Of a stretch of DNA of 64,000 nt, positions 22,778 through 34,870 are shown one piece after another. Each line of letters opens with the position of its first letter. Position 1 is the stretch's first letter. A program made the translations under genes and the position numbers. The stretch lies in assembly GCF_023065955.2 (NCBI RefSeq), contig NW_026622997.1, forward strand, positions 5,690,001 to 5,754,000, read 5' to 3'. The notes under the pieces are model-generated. The model was not told the DNA's origin and searched no databases. It saw only the letters and a list, made by a program, of their open reading frames with translations. The DNA is from Ursus arctos. Taxonomy: Eukaryota > Chordata > Mammalia > Carnivora > Ursidae.

Positions 22778-24098
22778 TTATAGAACCCCCCCTTAATGTT
22801 TCTTGTAGGGCTGGCTTGGTGGTCACATATTCTTTCAGTTTCTGCCACTCTTGGAAGGTCCTTGTCTCTTCATCAATACTGAATGACAGCCTTGCTGGAT
22901 AAAGGATCCTTGGCTGCATGTTCTTCTCACTCAGTGCTCTGAATATGCCTCGCCAGCTTTTTCTGGCTTGCCAGGTCTCTGACTTTATTCTGGGTTCCTC
23001 TCTCTGTAGGTTAGGATTTTCTTCTCCCTGGCCAATTTCAAGATTTTATCCTTGGATCTAAGATTTGAGAATTGTATTATGATATGATGTGGTGTTGGTC
23101 TGTTCTCATTGATCTTGGGAGGGGTCCTCTCTGCTTCTTGGACACGAATGCTTGTTTCCTTCACCAGATTAGGGAAGTTCTCAGCTACAATTTGTTCAAA
23201 TATCTCTTCTAGACCTCTCTCTTTCTCCACCCCCTCGGGGATGCCAATGATTCTGACATTGTAATGTTTCATTGAGTCAGTAATCTCCATATTCTACATT
23301 CTTGATGATGAGGGAACAGAAGGCTGGCTGAAGACAAAGCAGAAGCTGACACCCTGCAACCCCCCCCCCCCAATGTATGCAACATTCCTAGGCACTCCTG
23401 GCTGCCCTAAAATTAAGGAAAGGAAAAAACAAATGGTTAACTGACAGTGATCACAGCCTTGGGTTGACGGTGGCAGGGCCTCCAATATCCTGCAAGTCTT
23501 CTTTGACATATGAAAGGGCTATCTCAGCCTCCCTTTTTCCTCACTTCCCCAACCCCATGGTATATAATCAGCCACCTCTCACAACCCCGGGGCAGCAGCT
23601 CTTTCTGCCCATGGGTCCTGTCCCTGTGCTTTAATAAACCACCAATTTTGCACCAAAGACACCTCAAGAATTCTTTCTTGGTTGTCAGCTCTAGACTCCA
23701 CCCCACTGAACCTCACCTATATTCTGCAACCTCATCATTGAGATTGGATTTTTTTAAGCCAAGTTCCCATTTTTTCCTTCTTTCTATCATCCCATCTGCC
23801 AACTCACTAATTTGTTCTTCTGCCTCACTTACCCTGGCTGTCAGAGCATCTGATTTAGACTGCATTTGATTCATAGTATTGTTAATTTCTGCCAGATTCA
23901 CTCTCATTTCCACCCTTAGAGATTCTATATTCTCATTAATATTTTTGTTAATATTTTTTCAAGCCTACACATCGTCTTGACCATTATTACTCTGAACTCC
24001 ATTTCTGACAATTTGGTTATATCCGTATCCATCAGTTCTGTGGCAGAGGCCACAGACTCTGTTTCTTTCCTTTGTTGGGGGCTCCTCCTCTTTGTCAT
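22778..24098 (-). pseudogene. L1 ORF1 remnant split by a solo LTR
   Basis: The start codon at 24098 gives the usual L1 ORF1 N-terminus, and the stop is at 22778-22780. The coiled-coil part (24098-23742) and the RRM/C-terminal part (23301-22778) are separated by a 432-bp LTR. The fragment 23290-22985 carries NVRIIGIPEGVEKERGLEE. Frameshifts are also present, so it would not code even without the LTR. Confidence 0.92.
23306..23737 (+). mobile_element. Solo LTR of an ERV1-like retrovirus element
   Basis: A 432-bp element bounded by TGATGAG...CTCATCA inverted ends and a 4-bp target duplication ttga (23302-23305, 23738-23741), the size typical of gammaretrovirus-like (ERV1) integration. In order it has a TATA box tatataat at 23561-23568 and a polyadenylation signal aataaa at 23633-23638, giving a compact U3-R-U5 plan on the plus strand. 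There is no internal retroviral sequence, primer-binding site or second LTR, so it is a recombined solo copy. The family name is unknown to me. Confidence 0.88.
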
Positions 24099-25102
24099 TC
24101 TGATGAGGAGTGGTTGCGGGGATGTACAGAGTCCAAATTATTGACCAGGACACAGGCAGTGTGCCCTTGTTTTATACGGACCTTAGGGATGTGGGCTTCT
24201 TGATTTTTCAGCCTGTCTTCTGGGGGAGGAGCTTGCCACACTGATACTCAGGCAACCCTGTTTGGGTAGAGTCCCCTGTTGGGGGGGGGGTATGGGCACA
24301 ATGTGAACTGTTTTTTCCAGGCTTTTGTTCTCTGGCAGCTTTCCCTGGTGGTTTTCTGTGACTCTTCTGAGAGTCAGTGCAGCAGTGGCCAAATCCTAGC
24401 CTCTGTCTCAGAACAGAGAGATTGCAGTCTGCTCTCCACTAAGCTCTCCTGGCCACTTTAACTCTGTTTCTGTCGGTGCTGCTAAAAACCCTGCAGTGAC
24501 CCAGGTTGTGCGCCCCACAGCCGCTCTCTCAGCCCTCACTCCCAGGCTCGGCACGTCTCTGTCCTTTGTACTTCTAACACCACCAGCCGCCGCCCCCTTC
24601 CCACGTGTGCTCCCGAGCTCCCTGTTTCAGTGTTGTGCATGTGCACTCCAGAGCGTTGGTTTTCAGTTTGGACGCGCATGCCCCCATTGGTTTTAGTCTG
24701 GTTCCAGTGAGCACTCCGGAGCTCCAGTTTTTAGTCTGGTTGTGCATGCGTTCTGGGCTCCTGGTGTCAGTCTTGTTTCTCAGCAGCTACCAGTTCATGA
24801 GTCCAGCCCGCTCCCCAGTGCAGGTGGGTACTGCTTCCTGGCACCTGAGCACGTTGGCTCCCTCCTCCTTCCATTTATCTTCTGATATCTGTGCGCAGAT
24901 TCACAACTCCCCACTTCGTACCTCAATACTCAGTGCTGGAGATGTTCATTTGTAGAGATCCAGATGTATCTTCCTGCATCTCAGGCTGATTCCGTGGGTG
25001 TTCAGGATTATCTGGTAGATATCCAGCTCGATTCAGGGGACCAGCTGAAAAAAGGTCCCCTACTCCTCCGCCATCTTTTTCCAACCCTATTTCTAGTTTT
25101 TT

Positions 25103-26592
25103 GAAACAGCTTCAGTAGAATAGGTATGATTTCTTCTTGAAATGTTTGGTAGAATTCCCCTGGGAAGCCATTTGGCCCTGGATTCTTTTTTTTTGGCGGG
25201 GGGGAGGTTTCTGATTACTGATTCAATTTCCTTACTGGTTATTGGTCTATTCAGATTATTTCTTCCTGTTTCAGTCTTTGTAGTTTATAAGTTTTCAGAA
25301 ATGCATCCATTTCTTCCAGAATGCCTAAGTTGTTGTCATATAGCTGCTGGTAATAATTTCTAATAATTGTGTCTATTTTCTTGGTGTTAGTTGTGATCTC
25401 TCCCCTTTCATTCATGATTTTATTGATTTGGGTCCTTTCCCTTTTCTTTTGGATAAGTCTGGCCAGAGGTTTATCGATCTTATTATTTCAAAGAACCAGC
25501 TACTAGTTTTGTTGATGTGTTCTACTGTTTCTGGTTTCTATTTCATTGATTTCTGCTCTAATCTTTATTATTTCTCTTCTCCTGCTTGGTTTAGTCTTTA
25601 TTTCCTATTGTTTGTCCAGGTCCTTTAGGTGTAAGGTTAGCGTGTGCATTTGGGATTTTTCTAATTTTTGTAACTTTCCTAATATATAGCTTGGATGGCT
25701 ATATATTTCTCTTTTAGGACTGCCTTTGTAGTATCCCATAGGCTTTAGACCGATGTGTTTTCATTCTCTTTAGTTTCAATGAATTGTTTAAGTTCTTCTT
25801 TAATTTCTTGGTTGATCCAGTCATTCTTTAGCAGGATGCTTTTTAACATCCAAGTGGTTGAGTTCCTTCCAAATTTCTTCTTGTGGTTGAGTTCCAGTTC
25901 CAAAGCATTGTTGTCTGAGAATATGCAGGGGATAATTTCAATCTTTTGGTATTGGTTGAGACCTGATATGTGATTCAGGATGTGGTCTATTCTGGAGAAA
26001 ATTCTATATGCACTTGAGAGGAATGAGTATTCTTTTGTTTCAGGGTGGAATGTTCTGTATATATCTACAAAGTCTATCTGGTCCAATGTCTCATTCAAAG
26101 CTCTTGTTTCTTTTTTGATCTTCTGCTTAGATGTTCTGTCCATTGCTGTGAGTGGAGTGTTGAGGTCTCCTACTATTAATGTATTTTTATCAATATGTTT
26201 CTTTATTTTGGTTATTAATTGGTTTATATAATTGGCTGCTCCTGTGTTGGGGTCATAGATATTTACAATTGTTAGATCTTGTTGGATAGACCCTTTAAGT
26301 ATGATATAGTGTCCCTCTTCATCCCTTATGACAGTCTTTGGTTTAATATCTAATTTTTCTGATCTGAGGATTGCTACCCCAGCTTTCTTTGGAGGTCCAT
26401 TAGCATGGTAGATTGTTCTCCATCCCCTCACTCTCCATCTAGAGGTGTCTTTAGGCTCAAAATGAGTTTCTTGTAGATGGCATATGGATGGGTCTTGTTT
26501 TTTTTATCCAGTCTGAAACCCTGTGTCTTTTCATGGACGCATTCAGCACATTTACATTGAGTAACTATTAAAAGATATGAATTTAGTGCCAT
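25103..26592 (-). pseudogene. L1 ORF2 remnant, N-terminal half (older L1)
   Basis: ORF2 starts near the ATG complement at 26590-26592. The main open piece, 26431-25745, covers the endonuclease: GDLNTPL, FSRIDHIL and CIFSDNNALELEL. The histidine of the SDH triad is Asn here, a predicted loss of catalysis. The rest, from 25745 to the insertion point at 25103, is broken by frameshifts. The C-terminal half continues at 18608 beyond the nested L1. Confidence 0.88.
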
Positions 26593-26674
26593 TGTATTGC
26601 CTGTAAAGTCCTTGTTTCTATAGATATTCTCTGTTTCTTTCTGGTCTATGTGACTGTTGGGGGTCTCTCTTTGC

Positions 26675-27544
26675 TTACAGAATCCCCCTTAATATTTCTT
26701 GCAGGGCTGGTTTGGTGGTCACATATTCTTTCAGTTTCTGCCTGTACTGAAAGCTCTTTATGTCTCCATTCATTCTGAATGACAGCCTTGCTGGGTAAAG
26801 TATTCTTGGCTGCATGTTCTTCTCATTTAGTACCATGAATATGTCTTGCCAGCCCTTTCTGGCTTGCCCGGTCTCTGTGGATAGGTCTGATGTTAATCCA
26901 ATGTTCTTCTCTCCATATGTAAGGAACCTCCTCTCCCAAGCTATTCTCAGGATAGTTTATTTGGCTGTAAAATGTGCAAGCTTCACATTATATGTTGGGG
27001 TGTTGATCTATTTTTATTGATTTTAGGAGGGGTCCTCTCTGCCTCTTGGACATGAATGCTTGTTTCCTTCCCCAGATTAGGAAAGTTCTCAACTATGATC
27101 TACTCAAATATACATTCTAGCCCCCCACCTTGGGAATCTCAATAATTCTGATATTTGAACATTTCATAGTATCATTAATCTCTCCTATCCTTTTCTTATA
27201 TGCTACTAGCAGCCTATTTCTGTTTTCCTCAACTTCCTTTCCATCCACTTATCTTCTAAATCCCTAGTTCACTCTTCTGCCTCATTTATCCTGGCTGTTA
27301 GAGTACCCAGTTTAGATTGCATCTCATTCATAGCATTTTTTAGTTCATCCTGATTAGATCTCATTTCTGCTCTTAGAGTTTCTATATTGTCACTAATGAT
27401 TTTTTAAAGCCTTGTTATTGACTTTATGATTGCTATCCTGAATTCTATCTCTGACATCTTGCTTATATCCATATCCATTAGTTCTGTGGCAGAGGACATT
27501 TTGTCTGTTTCTTTTCTTTGTTGAGAGTTCCTCCTCCTAGTCAT
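26675..27544 (-). pseudogene. L1 ORF1 remnant of the older L1
   Basis: The start MTRRRNSQQRKETDK at 27544 and the stop at 26675-26677 give a near-normal length of about 290 codons, but stops and shifts interrupt the coiled coil and RRM. The N-terminal EIEFRIAIIKSI helix is readable in 27544-27404. It lies immediately upstream of the ORF2 remnant, as expected. Confidence 0.85.
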
Positions 27545-27741
27545 TCTACCAAGGGGTGGTTGAGCGAAGGAGCAGATTCCAAAATAACCATGATTCAAGC
27601 AAGATGCACCCTAGCAAAATCTGGAGTGGTCAGAAGCCACCACAGAAAAAACAAAGCCAAATCTCTCAGTGTGGACAAAGCAGGGTGTTTCAGTTGTTCC
27701 TGGGTGTATTTTGGTCTGTCTGTTAGATGATGCTACTTCCC

Positions 27742-27801
27742 AAAATTACAAGGAAAGTAAAACTTGCATTTAAATGCAAGTTTTACTTTCCTTGTAATTT
27801 T
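27742..27801. repeat. 60-bp perfect palindrome
   Basis: The 30-base left arm (27742-27771, starting aaaattacaaggaaag) is followed with no spacer by its exact reverse complement (27772-27801, ending ctttccttgtaatttt). I checked it base by base. The right arm is the unit that is then tandemly repeated. It sits in the 5' UTR of the older L1. Confidence 0.97.
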
Positions 27802-28020
27802 ATATTTATATATATATATATATGCAAGTTTTACTTTCCTTGTAATTTTATATTTATATATATATATATATGCAAGTTTTACTTTCCTTGTAATTTTATA
27901 TTTTTATATATATATATATGCAAGTTTTACTTTCCTTGTAATTTTATATATATATATATTATATATATAATAATATATATATATTATATATATATTATAT
28001 ATATAATATATATATATAAT
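27775..28020. repeat. Four 48-bp tandem repeats plus AT-only tract
   Basis: Copies start tgcaagttttactttcc at 27775, 27823, 27871 and 27919, a constant 48-bp period. Each unit has a unique half (tgcaag...aatttt) and a TA-repeat half. After the fourth copy the sequence is nearly pure A/T to 28020. Because 48 is divisible by 3, it makes a repetitive open frame with no coding meaning. Confidence 0.97.
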
Positions 28021-29380
28021 TAAACAGAGTGAAAACAGCACTACAATATAGCATATATCTATAAAAATATAGGTGTGAAAAAATACGAGTTAAAAAGTTA
28101 CTATGAAATATAAGTTGATATAATAAACATCTAGTTGAAATGAGAAGGTAAAAAAAACAGGGTAAAAGCATAAGAAAAAGAAAAAAAAAGAGAAAAGGAG
28201 AATTTTATCTGAAAAAAAAAAAAAAACAACAGGTCATGAGGCCACACCTGGAGCTCAATATATAATTTTTCCCTGGTTTTGGGATTTTACAATCTTATGG
28301 GATCCATAGGATTGTCATCCACCTGTTTTTCCACCCTGTCTCTGGGGATGGGGTCTGCCTTGCTGTTTCTCAGGTAACCCTGCCTGGGCGGAGTTGCCCC
28401 ACTGTGTCAGGGGGATGGGCTTGGTAGAAACTGGTCTTCGGTGTGGCTTTTGTTCTCTGGGGTGCTTTCCACACTTCTTCAGAGGATCAGAACAAAAATG
28501 ACTGTAGCCAAACCTCTGACCCAGAGAAGAAAATTCAGTTTGCCTTTGATAAACTCTTCAGGACAAACAGTCTCCACTTCTGTATGTGCCAATGGAAACC
28601 GCAGCCTCCCATGTCACGTGCCCACAGCAACTCTCTTAGAGGTAGTCCCAGGGGCCTGGGAGAATCTCTTTGTGATTCTAAAACCCTGAGCAACTGTAGG
28701 CTTGCATGTGCACCTGAAGTTCCTGGATCATGTCTGGGCACCGCTCTAAAGCCTTTTCAGGGCTGCTACGTCTCCAAGAGCTTTTGCCCAGTCACAGGTC
28801 CTGGTTCCAGATTTTTTCCAGTTCCCCAAGAGAAGAGTGATTATTGACCTGCTTGGCTCATGGTTTATGGTGATCTGAGCTGAGAGTCCCTTCCTGGGAT
28901 CCCTGACCATACCCTGCTCCCTGGCTCCACTGCTTGGGCACTGTACTGGTTCAAGAACCCCCCTTTTGCCCTGTTGTTCCTCATATCCTGAGACCACAAT
29001 GCCCTACCTAAAATTCTATCTTTTCATTTCCAGAGCCCTTTTCAAAGAGGGATGTCTCTCCCTGGAGCAGATTTCTAAGGGTTCTGATTTTGCACTCTGG
29101 TGTTCTATCACTTTACAGGAGCCAACTTATGGAGGCTCCCTCCCTCTTCTGTTTATCTTCTGATACCTCCCCACAGATTCATGATGTGGCTTGTCCTACC
29201 TTGCAAAAAGCAGTCACTTTTTTGCTTTTAGAGATCCAGATACATATTCTTATGTCTCAGGCTGATTTCATGGGTGTTCAAAATGGTTTGGTAGATAACC
29301 AGCTAAATTCAGGGGACCAGATGAAATGGGGTCCCCTACTCCTCCACCATCTTGCCAGCTCCCTCATTTGTTTATTTTAG

Positions 29381-29382
<2 letters not shown>

Positions 29383-29412
<30 letters not shown>
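29383..29412. repeat. (TG)n microsatellite
   Basis: About 15 perfect TG units between the 5' end of the older L1 and a CAN SINE. Confidence 0.97.
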
Positions 29413-29413
<1 letters not shown>

Positions 29414-29590
29414 ATGCACGTACAGGTGAGTGGGGAAAGGGACAGAAAGAGAGAGGAGAAAGACAATCTTAAGCAGGCTAGATACCCAGCACAGAGCCTG
29501 ATGCAGGGCTCCATGTTGGGACCCTGATATCATGACCTGATCCAAAATCAAGAGTCAGACACTTAACCAACTAAGCCACCCAGGTGCCCC
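29413..29590 (-). mobile_element. CAN SINE, tail replaced by (TG)n
   Basis: GA-rich body and head complement ending gccacccaggtgcccc at 29590. The usual aaagattttattta tail segment is missing, and the microsatellite takes its place. It is an older copy by divergence. Confidence 0.85.
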
Positions 29591-30440
29591 AAGAACTAAC
29601 ATTTTAATGTGAATTTCAAAGCTCTCTATGATCAGACCACAACCTAAAATTCCAACCTAATCTCCAGTACTCACACATTCTACAACCACTCTTTATTAGT
29701 ACTAAATATTTCCTTCCCTTCCTCCTTCATTAATTTGTGAAATAAACATTTATTGAGTTCCTATTTTGTTTCTAATAATTTGGTAGGTGTTATAAATAAA
29801 AAATGTACACTTTCCGAAATATTCCAAATTTTCTCTGAACATGTGTCACTTTAATAATCATGAGAAAATAGTTAAAAACCTACACATAATAGTGAAAACA
29901 GGAAAGAAAACAGATGATTAGGATAAAGTATAGGTGTTAGGATACCTAAAAGTTAGGTGTTAGGACAGATTAAAGCATGGCACACTAGAGATGATTATAG
30001 GTAGGGAGCCAAATGCAGATTGATAATCAGGCAAATGGTGATAGGTCAATATAGACTTCCAGAAAGAAATGGTACCTGATCATACTCAAATGCAAATGGA
30101 AGGAATCATTATAGAGAGAAATGAAAAATGATGGAGAAAGAGCCCTAAGAATGGAAGAAGAGAGGGCTCAGCACATAGAGCAGGAGGAAGACTCTTCTTA
30201 CACTGTAGGAAGCAGGAGGAAAGGATAAACATCATATCAGTTAGGAAAGCTCTCAGCTCAATTAAGATAAGCTTAACTAACAAGGTTTAAGCACTAATGA
30301 CATTTAATTGTCTCATATATTGAAAGTTCTAAGGGTATGTTGTTCAGAGTTTGGGAAAAGAAATCTAACACACCTGTTTCTATACCGCCATCCTTATTGT
30401 GTGGGCTTCTCATCTTTAGCCTCATTGTTTGTGTATTCAT
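29591..30440. other. Unique intergenic DNA, no gene seen
   Basis: No recognisable repeat or coding frame. A local tandem of gttaggtgttaggat lies near 29935-29962. Confidence 0.6.
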
Positions 30441-31010
30441 CTTTTTAAGTTTATGCTACAGTTACCACCAATGTCCAAATTTTAGTGGCTTAAGACAATG
30501 AAGGTTTATTTCTTACTCACATTATGTTGTCTTCGTGTTTTCATTCCAGGTTATAAGTTTGAGGAACAGCCTTCATGTAGAACATACTATTCTCATGAGA
30601 GAATTAAAAAGAGTCAGAACTGAATCATAGAACTAGCTCTTTTTTAAAAAAAATTATTTATTTATTTTTGAGAGAGAGAGAGCAAAAGCGGGAGTAGGGG
30701 CAGAGGGAGAAGCAGACTCCCCACTGAGCAAGGAGCTGGATGTGGGACTTGATTCCAGGACCCTTGGATCATGACCTGAGCTGAAGGCAGACGCTTAACT
30801 GACTGAGCCATCCAGGTGCCCCAGAAATGACTCTTAAATCTTGCATTGGATATGGCATGTGACATGTTCCATTATCCAAAACAAGTCATGTGGCCATATC
30901 TGAGCATTAGGTGTGGATACATGTTCTTCTCTCACAGGGGCCACTGAAAGTTCCATGGCAATCAGCAGGAATATGTTGCCCTCTAATTGGAAAACACAAA
31001 TAATTGGGTA
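30441..31010 (+). mobile_element. Probable MLT1-type (MaLR) LTR remnant
   Basis: It begins ttatgctacagttaccacc then agtggcttaagacaa, and ends near acaagtcatgtggccata. All three motifs are typical of mammalian MLT1 LTRs. It is interrupted by the SINE at 30642-30822. Its boundaries are approximate. Confidence 0.6.
30642..30822 (-). mobile_element. CAN SINE inside an LTR remnant
   Basis: Tail complement, GA-rich body and head complement ending gccatccaggtgcccc. Diverged target duplications agaactagctctt (30629-30641) and agaaatgactctt (30823-30835) match at 10 of 13 positions. Confidence 0.9.
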
Positions 31011-31184
31011 CATTAGTATGACCTATTATACCTTTTAGGACTGCAGAATTTCTGCATAATATTATCTTTCATGAGAAGGATGGGAATTGGAATAAGGGGC
31101 AAAATTTCTCCCTCTGCTTCTTCATGTCAAGGAGCAATACATTTTGTAATATAGGGATGAATAGTGTCATAGTTTGATGCTATT

Positions 31185-31505
31185 TCTCATTAGTATATCA
31201 GATTCTTACATACAGAGACAAACTGGTAGTTGCCAGAGGGGAGGTGGGAGAGGAGATGGGTGAAATAGATAAAGGGAGTTAAGAGGTACAAACTTCCAAT
31301 TATAAAATAAGTTAGTCAAGGAGATAAAAAGTACAGCATAGGAAATATAGTCAATAATATTGTAATAATTTTGTATGGTGACAAATGGTGACTATACTTA
31401 TGGTGAACATTCAGTAATGTATAGAATTATTGAATCAGTATGCTGTACAGCTGAAACTAATGTAACATTGTATATTATACTTCAATAAAAAACAAACAAA
31501 CACAA
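31185..31505 (+). mobile_element. Old L1 3' end (3' UTR and A-rich tail)
   Basis: A typical plus-strand L1MA/MB-like 3' UTR: gttgccagaggggaggtggg, then tggtgactatacttatgg, then gctgaaactaatgtaacatt, ending in aataaaaaacaaacaaac at about 31505. Confidence 0.85.
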
Positions 31506-34455
31506 ACCAAATGTTTCTCAAAAAAGGTGTCAGGGAATACAATATGATTTCAATACAACAAATTTCTAAGAAAATACAAAAAACAAAGAAATAGTTATTA
31601 TTTATTGCCTAAATTCCTTTAGAGTTTATTTATACCAGTTCCCAAAGCACAGCAATAATTGCATTCTTTCAGGGCTTGCTCAATTTCTAGGGTGACTTTT
31701 CCCTCTACAGTCAGTCATTGTTGAGTTTTCTGGAAAAATACAATTCATTATAGTGAATTCAGGCATTAAATGGCTCTCTTTAAAATCTTAGGCATTGACC
31801 AACTTTCAAATTTGTCATGTCAGTACATGTTAGGGAATATAAATGTCTAACATTCATCTCCATTGAGTATAATTCTTAAACATTAATCTTTAATAGTAAA
31901 ATCTACTGAACAGGTTTAGTGTAAATTGGTAAAGGCTCTCTTTTGGTAGCCAAGAAATTCATCAATACCTCTGTGGCTTTAAAGTTTTAGAGTAAAGACA
32001 GGCCTAATTTGTAAATCTTTTCCTATTACAATCTGAAGATATCAGATTGTATTGTGTTGTGTCCCCCAAATATTCTGGAACTTCTTCAGTCAAATCATAC
32101 TATCAACTTCCTGATGCTCTAAATAAGCCCAAATTCTCTTAATATGGGGGAAGCGTCCATTAGAGAAAACTTCATGAAGACTTTACACCATTCCACACAG
32201 GGATGTTTTGTTTGGAGTGATCTCATTGTTATTTTGGAAAACAGTCATCATGTTATTTTGATAATGACGTAGGCAGAATAGCTTAAAATTGTTCATATGA
32301 ATGTTAAATATAAAACCATCTAGGAGTCTGTCATGGATTTTGAATCTGAAACTATGTGAAGGTGTATAATATGTATACTGGGGTATTGGACACGGCCTGC
32401 AAAGTACCCTTCATTCATGTTGACCTTTGAGAAAAGAAACACTTGTTTTACTCTATGGTTGGCACAAGAGCCTATGTTTGATCAGATGTTGATAAACAAT
32501 ATATGGGGCTAGGGTCAAGAGTCAAGCTCACTAATAGAGAAGGGTTTGAGATACCTACATGATGTGATGCATAAATCATGCACAAAACATCTGATTTTTA
32601 GAGGAGGAATTTCAAAACACCTATTAATGTGATCTGAAATAAACTACACTGAAACAACAGTTTGTATTGAAATCTTTCCCTTCTCTGAGAGTGTAGCAAC
32701 TTAGACAAAATCTAGCATTGGAATGTAGAGAATTAAGATATTTCAGTTCATGCTTCTTCAGTTTCTTTAGGCTACATACTAAGAGTACTCTGCTACTTCT
32801 TAGTATATGAGCCAGAATAGTTTTTTTTTTCCTCCAGGAAATAATGCCAAGAGTTTCAAGCAAAACATATTAGTAATATTTTTAAAAAGATTGTTGTGAA
32901 GTGGTTCCAAATGGGAAAGATTTCAATTCTTATGACTAAATGCAGGTGTACATTTATACAACCAATTTATTTTATTACAATGAAGGGAAATAAGAACCAC
33001 TGAAACTCATAGTTGTCCATAAAATCCCTAATTTTAGTTTTTATATAATTATCTTACTTTCCAGTATTTTGCAAGAACTATTAATTATCAATGAACCAGA
33101 ATTTGATGGATTTTATATTTTTTCTTTGATCTTGTATACCTTCTATTTACACCCATGATGAAATGACCAAATTCAGGGGTCTGAAGGAGGAGGCTCCTTG
33201 ATAATTCAGAAGCTCTACATTACTAAAATTTCTATCTATTGGTCTATCTATCAATCTATTCTTTACCTTTTTATCTCTCTTTATTTAGGGAGGCACTGAA
33301 CTTCAGAGTAGACCTCAAAATTCCAACACAATCTGTCTTCGGCTTTAGCTCAAGTCTCAGCTTTTAGAAGACTAAATAGAAAATGCCCATTTAGTGTCAT
33401 TTCTGACATTCCTGACTTGTGTGCTCAATGATATTGATACTGGTCATCATACTTAATGGGCTTGATAATGTTTATGTCACAAATGAGGCACTCATGTTTA
33501 TTGTTAATATCTGAGTGTTTACTTTCTGATAAAGTGATATTCAAAGTTGTAAGTTGGAGTAAAACAATATCCTTATGTGCTTTATAAGTTGAGATTATAG
33601 TGGTCAGCTAAAGTATAAATGTATAGTTATAACTGTGCAAGTAAAATGCTTTAATCATTAATGATTATTGTACAGAGGCCATTGGCCCTCTGATGTAAGC
33701 AATATTCTTTGGTCCAGTTTTTATCAGTATGAAAATAGTCATTTTATGCTTTCATCTCTCTTTCGGTTGTTTCTGAACCTGCAGATGTGTTAAAATTTTT
33801 GATTGAGTAAAAACGTACAGAGCAGATGAGAGGTACTTGTTGAGCCCCTCAACCCCTAAACTCCATGAATTGTTTGAAGCTGAGATTTCTGGGAGTTTCT
33901 TGATCTGTTACTTCACTTTTTTCCACCTTATACCATGGGATTTGTATTCATGAAATAAACTGTTATTTACCTGAGCTCATTTAAGTAGGTTTCTGTTGCT
34001 TGCACTAAACTTGCACTGAACACTAGGCTAAGTACATTTTATTTCACAAAGCAACTATAGTTTTTTCAAGAACTCTATAAATATGTTTGACTCATTGGTG
34101 ATGAGGACTGTGATTTCCAGTGAATTGAAAAGAACACTAAAAGCTGAAACAGTGAAGTAACTCTTCTAGGGTCACATAAAGGAGCTGAAAAGGGACTCTG
34201 AAAAGGAGGTGTATTTTGGCATCCATCACTGACTTTGTGTATGAGTTCACAGATGAATATTTTCCTCTTCCTTATGGGTGGAATCCAGTGTACTATGACT
34301 GCACTTGGACCAACTGCAGGGTGCTGTGTCCATGTACCTACCTTGAAACTGGTGGCCCTCAGTGTTTAAGGATTATAGGACAGGTTTTAGCAGGAGATTT
34401 CTAGGCATAATGACTTAATTTTTCACTTAGCTTAAAGATTTTTTTTATGTAGTTG
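31506..34455. other. Unique AT-rich intergenic DNA, no gene seen
   Basis: Nearly 3 kb without a recognised repeat or coding region. A small TCTA-rich patch lies near 33227-33270. The short plus-strand frame 34216-34404 (62 codons, Cys-rich) has no recognised relative and no supporting signals. Confidence 0.55.
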
Positions 34456-34870
34456 TTTACAGTTTTATTATCTACTACCACATAACAAATTGCCCCAAAA
34501 CTTTGTGGTTGAAAAGAATGTATGTGTATTGCCTCACACAGTTTCTGAGGGTCAAAAATTTAGGAGTGGCTTAGCTGGATGGTTCTGTCTTGGAATTTCT
34601 CATAAGGCTGCACTCAAGTTGTTGACTGATGCTGCAGTTCTCTGAATGCTTCAGTGGGACTACAGGATTCACTCCCAAGGTGGTTCATTCATATGCCTTG
34701 CAAGTTAGTGCTAGTTGTGGGAGGTGTCCTTAGTCCTTCCCCACATGGACCTCTCTCCACAGGGCTATTTGAGTGTCTTCATGACATGGGGGCAGGCTTC
34801 CTCCAGAGTGAGTGATCCAAGAGAGGGCAAGTTGGAAACTGCATGTTGTGACCTAACCTTGCATAAAAAT
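34456..34870 (+). mobile_element. Probable MLT1-type (MaLR) LTR remnant
   Basis: It begins tatctactaccacataacaa then gccccaaaactttgtggttg, a clear MLT1-like start, and continues with cataaggctgcactcaag and cacatggacctctctcc. It ends near tgttgtgacctaacc. Diverged, with approximate borders. Confidence 0.6.

Larger units (their letters stand above)
18626..25085 (-). mobile_element. Full-length L1 nested in the older L1
   Basis: A complete antisense L1 of about 6.5 kb: tail complement and 3' UTR (18626-18906), ORF2 remnant, spacer, ORF1 remnant, then a 5' UTR ending at the AAGATGGCGGAGG start complement near 25077. Perfect 17-bp target duplications cctatttctagtttttt lie at 18609-18625 and 25086-25102. 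Flanking older-L1 sequence continues across them. It is younger than its host but older than the L1 at 1-5485, because both ORFs are broken and its CpGs have decayed. ORF1 is split by a solo LTR. Confidence 0.95.
16640..29362 (-). mobile_element. Older L1, split by a nested L1; lacks its 3' end
   Basis: Antisense L1 in two blocks. 16640-18625 is the C-terminal half of ORF2, and 25086-29362 is the N-terminal half of ORF2, ORF1 and the 5' UTR. The 5' end is placed near cctccaccatcttgccagc, the old counterpart of the AAGATGG start. Unlike a normal L1 insertion it has no 3' UTR or poly(A): homology stops near 16640 within ORF2, next to the Tigger-like element. The 5' UTR includes an expanded palindrome and tandem repeat. 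All frames are broken. Confidence 0.88.

Noticed and set aside
27775..27966. CRISPR-like array
   Set aside because: Units are contiguous tandem copies with AT slippage and no unique spacers, in a mammalian L1 5' UTR.
27727..28023. Repetitive plus-strand frame (CKFYFPCNF repeated)
   Set aside because: It is produced by 48-bp tandem repeats, whose period is a multiple of three, and not by a coding gene.
34216..34404. 62-codon Cys-rich frame as a small secreted peptide
   Set aside because: It has no signal peptide, no neighbouring exon signals and no recognised homologue.
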